Shown: piece after piece, positions 26,445-35,288 of the stretch
Layout: the number at the start of each line of letters is the position of its first letter
Position numbering within the stretch: the stretch's first letter is position 1
Assembly (NCBI GenBank): GCA_002796835.1
Contig: LUGL01000081.1
Coordinates: forward strand, 4,925 to 57,152
Source: Elainella saxicola E1
Lineage (GTDB): Bacteria > Cyanobacteriota > Cyanobacteriia > Elainellales > Elainellaceae
DNA: 52,228 bases
Direction: 5' to 3'
Translations under genes and position numbers: made by a program
The notes under the pieces: generated by a model
The model's input: only the letters and a program-made list of their open reading frames with translations
The model's database searches: none
Told to the model about the DNA's origin: nothing

Positions 26445-26480
26445 CTAGATTGAGAGTTAGAAATTCTAATCTTGATCTAG
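26445..26480 (+). terminator. Imperfect hairpin just after the pentapeptide gene
   Basis: CTAGAT (26445-26450) pairs with ATCTAG (26475-26480), and TTAGAA with TTCTAA inside, separated by one A. It starts two bases after the stop codon. There is no T-run, so termination is uncertain. Confidence 0.4.
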
Positions 26481-26584
26481 TGCTGTGTCGAGACTGAAAA
26501 TTAGGGTTGGCGATCTCTAAAGACTCCATTCTATAAGCTTTTCAACATTTGGTAACCCTAAAATCAAGCTGTGACTCTGCACTA
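26478..26584. mobile_element. MITE-like element with imperfect terminal inverted repeats and TA ends
   Basis: The left end from 26480 (GTGCTGTGTCGAG, then GAAAATTAGGGTT) and the reverse complement of the right end (GTGCAGAGTCACAG, then GATTTTAGGGTT) agree at 19 of 29 positions, including the first four bases and an eight-base TTAGGGTT block. Both ends are flanked by TA (26478-26479, 26583-26584). The inside is about 40 bases, with no coding frame. A TA target and GTGC ends suggest mobilisation by an IS630/Tc1-type transposase. It lies between the convergent pentapeptide and RND genes. Another CCTAGTGC at 26620 may be a partial second end. Confidence 0.55.
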
Positions 26585-26718
26585 GGTTTAAATCAGCGCA
26601 ATTTGATAGAGTACTCAATCCTAGTGCAATTTTCTTGCCTGAATCTTAATAGATTATAGTAGAAGTTGCTTTTGAAACCGATCGATCAACCAGGCGCAGA
26701 CCTGTCCCTATTCGTCTG

Positions 26719-29700
26719 CTATTTACGGTTCTCAACTTTGGTGCGATATCGCTTTAGAGAAACGTACGGGTTGCCACTGCGATGACGCTCCAGTAAATCA
26801 TGAGCCAGCGTATAGAAGCAGGGAATGATCACCAGCGTCAGAACGGTTGCGACTGCCAGTCCGGCAAACACGACTACACCCAGAGGCTGCAAAAATTCCG
26901 ATCCCTGACCAATGCCTAATGCCAGCGGAAACATCCCCAGCACCGTTGTAATTGTCGTCATCAAGATGGGTTGGAGCCGTTCGGGAGCAGCTCGCAAAAT
27001 GGCAGTGTGACGATCGATCTCCTCGGTTGCATAAATCTGGTTAGCCAGCTCCACCATAATGATGGCATTGTTGACAACAATCCCTACCAGCAAAACTGCT
27101 CCAACCAGAACCGTTGCACCGATCGCCGTCTTAGTGACAAACAGACCGAAAATGCCACCCGCCAACGCTAGCGGAACAGTTAGCAGAATCACGAGTGGAT
27201 CGATGAGAGAATTATATTGTACTGCCATCACCACAAAGACTAGAAATGCGGCCAATCCACCTAGAACGACCAGCGAAGACTGAATCTGGCGGTTGGTTTC
27301 TCCACTCGCGCTTGGCAGCAAGGAGACATCTTCCGGCAAATCTACATTCCCCACAATGGTTTCTAACTCTGCCAATGCATCTCCCAAACTTGCGCCTTCC
27401 GATAAGCTGCCTGCGATCAAAAACACCTGCCGCTGGTTAATGCGCTGAATTTGGCCCGGAGCTTCGGCTAGCTCGATCGTGGCAACATCCCCCAATCGCA
27501 CGAGCTGATTATTGGCGGTGAATAATGGAATTTGGCGAAGCTGATCGATGTTTTGGATTGCTGACTGGTTGAGCTGCACCCGAATATCCACCAGACGTTC
27601 ATCGCGCTGTAGCTCGGTTGGAATACTACCTTCGATCGCCGTTTGCACCGTCTGACCAATTTGGCGAGCCGTTAATCCAAGAGCTGCCAGACGCTCCCAA
27701 TCCGGTTGAATTTGCACTTCGGGTTGCTGGGCATCAGCGTCAGGACGGTAGCGGGCCAGCCGAGCCTGTGCATCTAACGCAGCTAAAACTTGCTTTCCGG
27801 ATTGCTGCAATGTTGCTTCATTCGCTCCCTGTAACGTTAGATCAATTTCACCCCCTCGAACAGGCGAATTATTCAAAATCAAGCCACGTACTGACTCAGG
27901 TGTAATGCGTAATCTTGTATCAACTAAATTCAACTGATTGAGCGATCGATTCATACGCTCCACAAACTGAGCAACCTCTGTTCCTGATTTCAGGGTGATC
28001 GTGCTGGAACCTCGCAAGGGATTTTCGCTAGTGCTGTTGCCAAACAGCGAGCCACCTGCCGTCGTGAACACATATTCTGTTTCGGGCTGCTGGCGTAACA
28101 AATCATCTACGGCTTGCATGACCTTACGGTTATCTTCGACAGGCGTACCAGGCGGAAACTGAGCAAATAACCGGGCTTGTCCCGTATTAATCTGCGGCAA
28201 GATCTCCTGGGGAATTTGTCCGATCATCCAGCTACTGCTGCCGACTAGCAGCGCAATCACCCCTGCGATCACCCAGAGACGATGACGCAAAATCCAGGCC
28301 AAGGCTTGACCGTAACCGATCGTCATGGCAGCCACTCGTTCTCGAAACCGTCTCAGTGGCTCCAGGTTGGCAATACCGCTCGATCGTCGAATTGTCAGAA
28401 CTCTGGAAGTCAGCATTGGCACGATCGTTAATGAAACGATCAACGATGCTGCAACGGCGAAGCTAATGGTTAGGATCAATTGATTGAATAATAGCGAGAA
28501 GAATCCTCCCACCAGTAGAAACGGCACCACTGCAACCAGATTTGTTGTCGTCGAAGCCAGCAACGCCGACTCAAGCTGCTGACTGGCCTGCTCGGCTTGT
28601 CGAATCACTGAGGAAGAATGGCCATCCAGACTGCTTTCTGAACTTTCGTTGCGTACTCCCAGCACAATACTCTCCAGCATGACGATCGAGTTATCGACCA
28701 CAATGCCGACCCCCAATGCTAAGCCGCCCAGACTGAAGACATTCAGCGATAATCCCCATAGACCCATGAGTAAAATTGCCACCAATGTCGCCAGAGGAAT
28801 TGCCAAGACAATGATCAGCGTCTGTCTTAGTGAACCCAGGAAGAATAAAACTGCGATCGCAGCTAGCAGTGCACCTACTAATCCTGACCAGGTGACATTC
28901 GAAATCGAATTGCGAATAAATTGAGACTCATCCAGCGTGGCAGTAATTTGCAGATCTGCTGGAAACTGACCGCTTGCCTGTAACTCCGTCAATCGTTGCT
29001 TCACCGCATCCACCACGGCGATCGTATTGGCATCCGGCTGCTTTTGAATACTGACTTTAACAGCAGGTTGACCATTGAGCGTCACAAAGACCCGTTGATC
29101 TTCGGTGCCATCGATTACTTCAGCAAAGTCGCGCAAATAAACGCGGGGCGATGGATTTTGAGCACTGAGTGATGAGTTTTGAGCTGAGGCTGGATCGGGA
29201 CGATTGACTTCAAAGGAGAGGTTGCGGATTTCGTCAGCGGAGCGAAAACGGCCCACTGTTCGAGTTAAGGCTTCAGTTTGACTGCCTTCTAAGCGTCCGC
29301 CCGAAACATCCTGGTTCCGTTCATCTAATTCGTTCAGCACATCCGTGAGGCCAACGCCAAGGGCTTGCAGACGATTCAGATCGATATTGATCTGAACTTC
29401 TTCTTGCACCCCGCCAGAGACATCGACACTGGCCACACCGGATACCACATTTAATTCTCGTGCCAATTCCTCATCGGCAAACACGCGCAGATCCACCCCT
29501 TGAAGCGAGGAAGAGGTTAAGGCAAATTCGTAAACCGGCAATTGAGATGGATCGACTTTGAAGAGGCGAGGTTGGTCTACCACATCCGGCAACTGATTGC
29601 GAGCCCGGTTCACGGCTGCTGTCGCATCATTCAACGCCTGATCGATATTGCCGCCGGGACGGAAGTAAAGGTCAATATTCACCTGTCCTTCTCGCGTTTG

Positions 29701-29982
29701 AGAATAGACCTGCTCAACCCCTTCGGTGGCTGCCAGTGCTTCTTCTAGGGGTCTAGTAATTTCATCGATCGCCACTTCGGGTGAAATTCCAGGAGCGTCC
29801 AGTCGTACGCCAATGCGGGGATAGGTAATCGAAGGCAGCAGATCAACTGGCAAGCGGGTCAGAAAAAACAGGCTTAACACAATCACCATCACAGCCAGCA
29901 TCAAAGTGGCAATATGTTTTCGGATGGCGATCGTACTGAGACTCAGGCCGGGATTCGCTTCAGGTCGATGTCCGTTCGTCAT
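26719..29982 (-). CDS. RND (AcrB/HAE1-type) efflux transporter permease
   Basis: 1087 residues, the usual size for an inner-membrane RND pump. The start has IRKHIATLMLAVMVIVLSLF as the first helix, then LPVDLLPSITYPRIGV. The duplicated porter/membrane structure is complete. The fourth helix has GGLALGVGIVVDNSIVMLES with the proton-relay Asp, and the second half has GIVVNNAIIMVELANQI. The substrate is not predictable; HAE1-type pumps export drugs or organic compounds with a lipoprotein adaptor and an outer-membrane channel. An in-frame segment near residues 267-276 derives from a heptamer repeat (29156-29183). Its adaptor gene lies 68 bases upstream on the same strand. No TolC-type gene is near. 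Confidence 0.93.
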   Translation of the reverse strand: MTNGHRPEANPGLSLSTIAIRKHIATLMLAVMVIVLSLFFLTRLPVDLLPSITYPRIGVRLDAPGISPEVAIDEITRPLEEALAATEGVEQVYSQTREGQVNIDLYFRPGGNIDQALNDATAAVNRARNQLPDVVDQPRLFKVDPSQLPVYEFALTSSSLQGVDLRVFADEELARELNVVSGVASVDVSGGVQEEVQINIDLNRLQALGVGLTDVLNELDERNQDVSGGRLEGSQTEALTRTVGRFRSADEIRNLSFEVNRPDPASAQNSSLSAQNPSPRVYLRDFAEVIDGTEDQRVFVTLNGQPAVKVSIQKQPDANTIAVVDAVKQRLTELQASGQFPADLQITATLDESQFIRNSISNVTWSGLVGALLAAIAVLFFLGSLRQTLIIVLAIPLATLVAILLMGLWGLSLNVFSLGGLALGVGIVVDNSIVMLESIVLGVRNESSESSLDGHSSSVIRQAEQASQQLESALLASTTTNLVAVVPFLLVGGFFSLLFNQLILTISFAVAASLIVSLTIVPMLTSRVLTIRRSSGIANLEPLRRFRERVAAMTIGYGQALAWILRHRLWVIAGVIALLVGSSSWMIGQIPQEILPQINTGQARLFAQFPPGTPVEDNRKVMQAVDDLLRQQPETEYVFTTAGGSLFGNSTSENPLRGSSTITLKSGTEVAQFVERMNRSLNQLNLVDTRLRITPESVRGLILNNSPVRGGEIDLTLQGANEATLQQSGKQVLAALDAQARLARYRPDADAQQPEVQIQPDWERLAALGLTARQIGQTVQTAIEGSIPTELQRDERLVDIRVQLNQSAIQNIDQLRQIPLFTANNQLVRLGDVATIELAEAPGQIQRINQRQVFLIAGSLSEGASLGDALAELETIVGNVDLPEDVSLLPSASGETNRQIQSSLVVLGGLAAFLVFVVMAVQYNSLIDPLVILLTVPLALAGGIFGLFVTKTAIGATVLVGAVLLVGIVVNNAIIMVELANQIYATEEIDRHTAILRAAPERLQPILMTTITTVLGMFPLALGIGQGSEFLQPLGVVVFAGLAVATVLTLVIIPCFYTLAHDLLERHRSGNPYVSLKRYRTKVENRK
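29156..29183. repeat. Four heptamer repeats NNNTGAG inside the RND gene
   Basis: TTTTGAG, CACTGAG, TGATGAG and TTTTGAG follow one another without gaps (plus-strand reading). Read on the coding strand they give SAQNSSLSAQN, a low-complexity stretch in a loop of the porter domain. Similar heptamers occur at 42752-42765, 45568-45595 and 49963-49976. This is the short tandemly repeated repetitive (STRR) type known in cyanobacteria. Confidence 0.6.
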
Positions 29983-30050
29983 GCGAGGAGAACCTTGAGT
30001 GAGTGAGCAGGGGTGCGGAGGAGCAGGGGATGCCTTGGACAGGATAGGGT

Positions 30051-31334
30051 TTACGGAGCGGGGGATTGTTCTGATAGGATGCTGAGTCGGACAGGTTGAC
30101 CGTCTTCTAAGGGTTTGCTGCTGCGAACCACAAAAGTCTCTCCGGCTTTTAAGCCCGATCGAATTTCAACCTGGCCATTACGTTTTTCGCCGATCTGCAC
30201 AGGGCGGGCAGCGACTTTTGCCTGTTCCCCGGTTCCTTGCAGCACAAATAATTCGGACTTCTGTTCTGAGCCAGACAGGGCTTGCTCTGGCACAATAATT
30301 AGATCGCTCTGCACATTTGCGAACTGGACTCTGGCCAAAAGGCCACTGCTAATGCGTCCCCCTGCATTAGGCATGGTAATTTCGATCGGAATCAAGCGAG
30401 CGGTTGGATCGGCGGCTGGGGAAATGCGGCTGATTTGGCCATTCAAACGCTGATTTGGAAAAGCATCGAGTCGCACCTGGGCCGTTTGCCCCAATTGCAG
30501 CGATCCCAATTGCAGTTCAGACACCTGTACAACGACTTTGATCACACTAAAATCCCCAAGTTGTAAAACCTCGTCGCCTGGTTGCAGCAAGTCCCCTGGT
30601 TCTACGGTCTTCGCCAGAACTGAACCTGTAATTGGAGCTGTGAGTGATGCGAATGCTTCTCTCGCCTGCACTTCCGATAAGGTCGCCTGCTGAGCTGTCA
30701 CTCGTCGTTGAGCGGCAATTACTGCCTGTTGCCGAGTCCGTACCTGCTCCTGAGCCGATCGCAACGTCTGTTCTGCTGTGCGAGCTGCCGTAACCGCCTG
30801 TTCTGCGGCTTGGGTGGTGATGGCTCCCTCTCCAGACAAAGACTGCAATCGGGCTGCATCGGCTTGAGCTTGCTGTAGTTCTACTCTGGCCTGCTCGACT
30901 TGTGCCCTGGCATCACTCACTTCTGCTTCAGCCTGAGCCACTTCTGACTCTAAAGCCGCTAATTCTGCCCTGGCCTGCTCCACGACAGCTAACAGAAGCC
31001 GACTGTCCACCTGGCCCAGCACCTGACCTCTGGCGATCGCATCTCCCACATCAGCGTTGAGTTGCAGCAGCCGTCCCTCGGTTTGGGCACGTAGCGAAAC
31101 CACCCGCACGGGAGCCGTTGTGCCTGTATATTCAATCGGGATTTCCAGACTGCCCGTCTGAGCGATCGCCGTTTCCACAGCAGGCGTATCTGCGTCTCTG
31201 GCCGATTGCGAGGCGGGTTGGGCTTCTCCTTCAGGTAAGCCAGTGCAGCCTGTGGTCAGCAGTAATCCGGCAGTTAGAAAGAGGAAAACCTGTCGTGGGG
31301 CAGCAGACAGCCAAACAAGAGGGGAAGACAGCAT
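30051..31334 (-). CDS. RND efflux periplasmic adaptor (membrane fusion lipoprotein)
   Basis: 427 residues. Signal peptide with lipobox LLTTGC (Cys near residue 30), so a lipoprotein. Then a barrel-sandwich strand (VVSLRAQTEGRLLQLNADVG), a long coiled-coil hairpin with heptad Ala/Glu/Gln repeats (about residues 108-215), the second half of the lipoyl domain (ITGSVLAKTVEPGDLLQPGD) and a beta-barrel (AQVRLDAFPNQRLNGQISRI). It bridges the RND pump encoded downstream to an outer-membrane channel. The two genes are 68 bases apart and presumably co-transcribed from this gene's promoter. Confidence 0.93.
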   Translation of the reverse strand: MLSSPLVWLSAAPRQVFLFLTAGLLLTTGCTGLPEGEAQPASQSARDADTPAVETAIAQTGSLEIPIEYTGTTAPVRVVSLRAQTEGRLLQLNADVGDAIARGQVLGQVDSRLLLAVVEQARAELAALESEVAQAEAEVSDARAQVEQARVELQQAQADAARLQSLSGEGAITTQAAEQAVTAARTAEQTLRSAQEQVRTRQQAVIAAQRRVTAQQATLSEVQAREAFASLTAPITGSVLAKTVEPGDLLQPGDEVLQLGDFSVIKVVVQVSELQLGSLQLGQTAQVRLDAFPNQRLNGQISRISPAADPTARLIPIEITMPNAGGRISSGLLARVQFANVQSDLIIVPEQALSGSEQKSELFVLQGTGEQAKVAARPVQIGEKRNGQVEIRSGLKAGETFVVRSSKPLEDGQPVRLSILSEQSPAP

Positions 31335-32158
31335 GATGGCATCCAGAGAGAGAGCGAGTAGCCATTCTAATTATTACGTTTGATGAAGCCATCTGTGATA
31401 GGTCGCTAGGAGGATGACGGATTTACACGGAGCTCAACCCATCCACTTGTGAACGTTACCCATGACACAAAATTGCTGAAGTGTGATGCAGCTTAAGTTT
31501 TAGCCGCGAGGTGCACTCCTTCGGGCAAATCATGTAACTTACTCATTCCTTGCCACAGCGTTATCACTCCGGTCATCGTGATTCTGCTGCCGATCTCGCT
31601 GCTCCACCCATGACTGATAGATAAAAGATATTTCAGCGATCGACACATTCACGAGGCATTAATCAATCGAGTTCATAAACAATACTGCTTACGATCAATT
31701 CGAGTACAATTCAGTCTTGATTCTGGCATCTGGTTGGCAAATTCTCGATCGGTATCACAGATTCGGTATTACAATTTCTGCCGAGCAGAGTGACTATTGT
31801 TGGTTGCCTGAGGCATCGGCATGATCATTGATGCCGATCTGGGAAAAGGCCGCTAGAATCCTTGCATCGGCAAAGCACTTTGTTGGCACGTAAGACAATT
31901 CACTCCTATTAGTCATGAGTTTGTTGCTTTTGCTACTACAAAAGATACTTCTAATTCAGCAATTTTGCGGGTTTATTAGTCTGAAAAATGCTTAGAATTT
32001 GTTGCCAGCGTTGTTGATCTGATCCAAAATCGTAGAAATACGCTACATATAGAGTGAAAAAATAATCTTCTCTATTTTTAACGCTATTCGTAGCAACTCC
32101 TCTGATGATCGCTTGGAGTTGCCGAGCAAGGTAATCCATCCAAGGAGGTTTTGCAGCA
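31335..32158. other. 820-base gene-poor region between the RND adaptor and the PG-binding protein gene
   Basis: No convincing gene except the possible 62-residue ORF at 31951-32139. One perfect inverted repeat, ATCGGCAT (31815-31822) and ATGCCGAT (31831-31838) with an eight-base loop, is visible. Two short minus-strand frames around 31500-31640 are open in overlapping phases and look like chance or decayed coding DNA. The right end has a strong ribosome binding site, AAGGAGG (32142-32148), for the PG-binding protein. Confidence 0.45.
31951..32139 (-). CDS. Possible small hypothetical protein (62 residues)
   Basis: MDYLARQLQAIIRGVATNSV with a Tyr/Phe-rich middle (DYFFTLYVAYFYDFGSDQQR) and a basic end. 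It has an ATG start but no ribosome binding site, no signal peptide and no family I recognise. It begins only 20 bases from the oppositely directed PG-binding gene. It could be a decayed gene end or chance. Confidence 0.25.
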   Translation of the reverse strand: MDYLARQLQAIIRGVATNSVKNREDYFFTLYVAYFYDFGSDQQRWQQILSIFQTNKPAKLLN

Positions 32159-33496
32159 ATGATTGATTCGATGGTTCATTTGGCTTCCCGAACTTCAGCA
32201 CAGCCCAAACTTTGGTTGTTGCTGTCGATGTTGATGCTTGGCATCACCGCTCCAGTTCAGGCCCAACCTTACCCCGGCCCAGAATCGGCGAACTCGGGCA
32301 TGCTTCAACCCAGCGATCAAAGTGGAGAAGTGGCTGCATTACAGCGTCGTTTAGCTGACTTAGGCTATTACAGCGGTCCAGTCACGGGCTATTTCGATCC
32401 GGCAACTCAAGCGGCAGTGACTCAATTCCAGCAGTCCAACGGGCTGACAGCCGATGGCATCGTAGGAGCTGCAACCAGCAATGCCCTTTATCAGGCCGGC
32501 CCTGCTGCAAACATCCCAGCGGAATCAGGTTCTCCCTATCTTCAGCCCAGTGCTGACGGAGCAGATGTGTCGGCTTTACAGCAACAATTGTCGCAATTGG
32601 GATATTACACGGGTTCTGCGACGGGCGTGTTTGATGAGCAGACCCAGGCTGCCGTAATGAATTTCCAGCGCACTCATGGACTTGCGATGGACGGCATTGT
32701 TGGACCCGCTACGCAAGCAGCACTTTACCAAACCTCATCTCAGACCAGTTCCACCTCAGCTACCAGTGCAGCAGCGACGACACCTGAGGGTCAGGCTGCT
32801 ACCACAACACCAGCCTATACAGCTACTGCAACACCTGATGATGGTTTCCTGCAATTGGGAGATGTGGGTTCGGAAGTGAGTACATTACAAACTCAGCTGC
32901 AAGCACTCGGTTATTACGATGGTCCCATTAGCGGCAGTTTTGGTTCTCAAACCCAGTCTGCACTAATTGCCTTTCAGCAGGCCCAAGGGTTAACTGCTGA
33001 CGGCATTGCTGGACCTCAGGTGAATACAGCCCTCAGTTCCGTGACTCCGGCTACAGTAACTCCGGCTGCAACTCAAACTGCTGCGGTAACGGTTCCACCA
33101 GCTACAACTCAACCTGCTAGCCAACCCGCCTTTGGACAGACCAACCAACCGGCAAGTACGGCGATCGCCGTTCCACCAGCTAGCACCATTCAGCCTGTTG
33201 TTCAACCCACACAACCCGTGACTCAGCCCACCAATGCCACGGTTCAGGTCCCTGCGATCGCCCCTTCGATTCCCGCTAGCAACCCGTCTTTTGCTCAGTC
33301 GGCAACGCCAGCCAATCAACCTATCCCGAATGAAGCCGATCGGTTTAGCGTCATGCAGTTACAGCGACTCTTGCAGTTGCGTGGCTTTGATCCAGTTGAA
33401 ATGACCGGTGTGTACGACTCAGAAACTCAGAACGCGATCAACCAAGCTCAACAAGCTTATGGCTTAAGCCAGGGCGATTTGTTTGAACATTATTAA
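32159..33496 (+). CDS. Secreted protein with four peptidoglycan-binding (PGBD) modules
   Basis: 445 residues with a signal peptide (LWLLLSMLMLGITAPVQAQ, cleavage near residue 35). Four PG_binding_1 modules are visible: about residues 57-112 (VAALQRRLADLGYYSGPVTG), 137-192 (VSALQQQLSQLGYYTGSATG), 237-292 (VSTLQTQLQALGYYDGPISG) and 396-440 (VMQLQRLLQLRGFDPVEMTG). Between the third and fourth there is a Thr/Pro/Ala/Gln linker of about 100 residues. No catalytic domain is attached, so it may anchor or bind the cell wall. The start has AAGGAGG with ten-base spacing, the best ribosome binding site in the neighbourhood. Confidence 0.9.
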   Translation: MIDSMVHLASRTSAQPKLWLLLSMLMLGITAPVQAQPYPGPESANSGMLQPSDQSGEVAALQRRLADLGYYSGPVTGYFDPATQAAVTQFQQSNGLTADGIVGAATSNALYQAGPAANIPAESGSPYLQPSADGADVSALQQQLSQLGYYTGSATGVFDEQTQAAVMNFQRTHGLAMDGIVGPATQAALYQTSSQTSSTSATSAAATTPEGQAATTTPAYTATATPDDGFLQLGDVGSEVSTLQTQLQALGYYDGPISGSFGSQTQSALIAFQQAQGLTADGIAGPQVNTALSSVTPATVTPAATQTAAVTVPPATTQPASQPAFGQTNQPASTAIAVPPASTIQPVVQPTQPVTQPTNATVQVPAIAPSIPASNPSFAQSATPANQPIPNEADRFSVMQLQRLLQLRGFDPVEMTGVYDSETQNAINQAQQAYGLSQGDLFEHY

Positions 33497-33524
33497 GCGA
33501 TTAAGTTCGATATTTGGTAAGGAC

Positions 33525-33543
33525 GGGTTTTACTGTCAAACCC
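33525..33543. terminator. Hairpin between convergent genes
   Basis: GGGTTT (33525-33530) pairs with AAACCC (33538-33543) across a seven-base loop; CGGGTTT could alternatively pair with AAACCCG about 40 bases further on. It lies between the convergent PG-binding and ABC genes. No T-run. Confidence 0.3.
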
Positions 33544-33621
33544 ATTGCAAGGTGCAGATTGGTCTGCTAAACCCGCCCGTACGTTGAAAGGTTTTTACTT
33601 CACTTTCCCATCTACATTGCC

Positions 33622-34344
33622 TTACAGCACTTTCTCCAGGAATTGGCAGGCCCGATCGCTTTTGGGATTAGTGAAGAACACATCAGGCGGAGCATCTTCG
33701 GCAAGGCGACCTCCTTCCAGAAACAAAATTCGGTTGGCAACTTCGCGAGCAAAGCCCATTTCATGCGTGACGATCGCCATCGTCATGCCGCTATTGGCTA
33801 ATCCTTTCATTACCTCCAGCACTTCTTTCACCATCTCTGGGTCTAGGGCTGAAGTTGGTTCATCAAACAGCATGATTTCGGGCTGCATGGCTAGAGCACG
33901 GGCGATCGCCACCCGCTGTTTTTGACCACCTGACAATCGGGAAGGATAAGCGTCTGATTTCTCGGCCAGCCCCACTTTCGCTAAAAGGTCGAGCCCTAAT
34001 TTATCGGCTTCGGCCTTCGACATTTTTTTGACTTTGATTGGTCCATAGGTGACGTTTTGCAGCACAGTTTTATGGGGGAACAGGTTGAAATGCTGAAACA
34101 CCATGCCCATGTTCTGCCGCACTTTTTTGATGTCGATATTCTTAGTGGTGATATCCACGTTGTCGATATAGACTCTACCGCGCGTTGGGAATTCCAGCAG
34201 GTTTAAACAGCGCAGAAAAGTGGATTTACCGCCTCCCGAAGGGCCAATGATGGCAACCACTTCCCCTTTCTGGATCTCAGTGGAAATATCTTTGAGAACA
34301 TCCAGCTTGCCAAATGATTTGCACAAAAACTCAGTTTTAATCAC
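33622..34344 (-). CDS. Polar amino-acid ABC transporter ATP-binding protein (GlnQ type)
   Basis: About 240 residues. Walker A is [14 protein letters not shown]-loop [13 protein letters not shown], signature [17 protein letters not shown], Walker [15 protein letters not shown], and the switch His lies in [12 protein letters not shown]. The open frame begins with an ATG at 34365, but that ATG is inside AAAGGAGG, the ribosome binding site of a GTG nine bases further on; the GTG at 34344 gives [20 protein letters not shown] and is the better start. It overlaps the end of the permease gene by eight bases, so the two are translationally coupled. Confidence 0.92.
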   Translation of the reverse strand: MIKTEFLCKSFGKLDVLKDISTEIQKGEVVAIIGPSGGGKSTFLRCLNLLEFPTRGRVYIDNVDITTKNIDIKKVRQNMGMVFQHFNLFPHKTVLQNVTYGPIKVKKMSKAEADKLGLDLLAKVGLAEKSDAYPSRLSGGQKQRVAIARALAMQPEIMLFDEPTSALDPEMVKEVLEVMKGLANSGMTMAIVTHEMGFAREVANRILFLEGGRLAEDAPPDVFFTNPKSDRACQFLEKVL

Positions 34345-35074
34345 TTCTCCGCATCCTCCTTTCAAAACGCTGAGCAGCCCAAGTCAAACTCATCACCAGA
34401 ACGTAATACACAAAGCCGACGACAATTAATGGCTCGAAGTAAACATATTTCTCAGAAGCTACAACGGTGCCTCGCCGCATGAGGTCTAATGCCCCAATTG
34501 TAGAAACTAGTGAAGAATCTTTCAGCAGCGCAATGGTTTCATTGACGAGGGCAGGCAGAATATTTTTAAACGCCTGGGGTAAAATTAAATCCCACATCAT
34601 CAGCGGATAAGAAACCCCCAGCGTCATTGCGGCTTCGCGCTGTCCCTTATCCACCGCTAGAATTCCGCCTCGAATGGTTTCCGAACTGTAGGCCGCAGAG
34701 TTGAGGGAAAAAGCGAGCACTGCTGCTTGAAAGGGAGGAATAGAGTAACCAATCAACTGGGGCGTCGCGAAGTAGATCAGCGAGAGTTGCAAAAGCAAAG
34801 GGGTACCCCGAAACAGAGAGGTGTAAAAATCAGCGAACCAGCGCAACGGCTTAATTCCAGAAATTTTGAAAATAGCTAGCAAGATTGCTAACGGAAAGCC
34901 ACAAAGTACAGAGGCAATTGAAAAGGATAGGGTGACTGGAACACCCCACAAAATAAAAGGGATATTATCAGCAATTTTTGAAAAATCGAGATCTAGCGCA
35001 GCCAATGTGTATGGCAGCATACTGAATAAATATCTACTGTGAATGAAATCAAAGTTGATGAGATCAGACATCAT
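34337..35074 (-). CDS. Polar amino-acid ABC transporter permease
   Basis: 245 residues with about five membrane helices. [20 protein letters not shown] is the typical first core helix; [17 protein letters not shown] and the EAA loop ([21 protein letters not shown], Glu-Ala-Ala and Gly) define the HisM/GlnP family. It forms the channel, probably as a homodimer, for the ATPase encoded next to it. It is separated from the binding-protein gene by about 215 bases with a hairpin. There is no second permease gene. Confidence 0.92.
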   Translation of the reverse strand: MMSDLINFDFIHSRYLFSMLPYTLAALDLDFSKIADNIPFILWGVPVTLSFSIASVLCGFPLAILLAIFKISGIKPLRWFADFYTSLFRGTPLLLQLSLIYFATPQLIGYSIPPFQAAVLAFSLNSAAYSSETIRGGILAVDKGQREAAMTLGVSYPLMMWDLILPQAFKNILPALVNETIALLKDSSLVSTIGALDLMRRGTVVASEKYVYFEPLIVVGFVYYVLVMSLTWAAQRFERRMRRSD

Positions 35075-35201
35075 GCGTAACCACTTCTCTACACCACTGG
35101 ATTGACATTAATTGGATGAAATGATTCTTGACGAGCAGTTTTGCCGATCGCGATCGACACCAAAACAGTTTAGTACAAACAGGGAAGTCGAAAGAGTAGC
35201 T

Positions 35202-35229
35202 AAAAGAGCCAATCCATTAGACTGGCTCT
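35202..35229 (-). terminator. Intra-operon hairpin with T-run between binding-protein and permease genes
   Basis: On the minus strand AGAGCCA (35223-35229) pairs with TGGCTCT (35205-35211), seven base pairs around an eleven-base loop, followed by TTTT. It is downstream of the binding-protein gene and upstream of the permease, so it could act as a partial terminator or 3' stabiliser. Confidence 0.55.
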
Positions 35230-35288
35230 CCGCATTACAAATGCAAGAAGTTTGGCTGCTTCTCAACTCCAAATCAATTGGAATAGAC

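Noticed and set aside
31500-31640. Minus-strand frame ending WQGMSKLHDLPEGVHLAAKT, possibly the end of an IS transposase
   Set aside because: Only about 40 codons are open, an overlapping frame is equally open, and I cannot tie it to a transposase family by eye.
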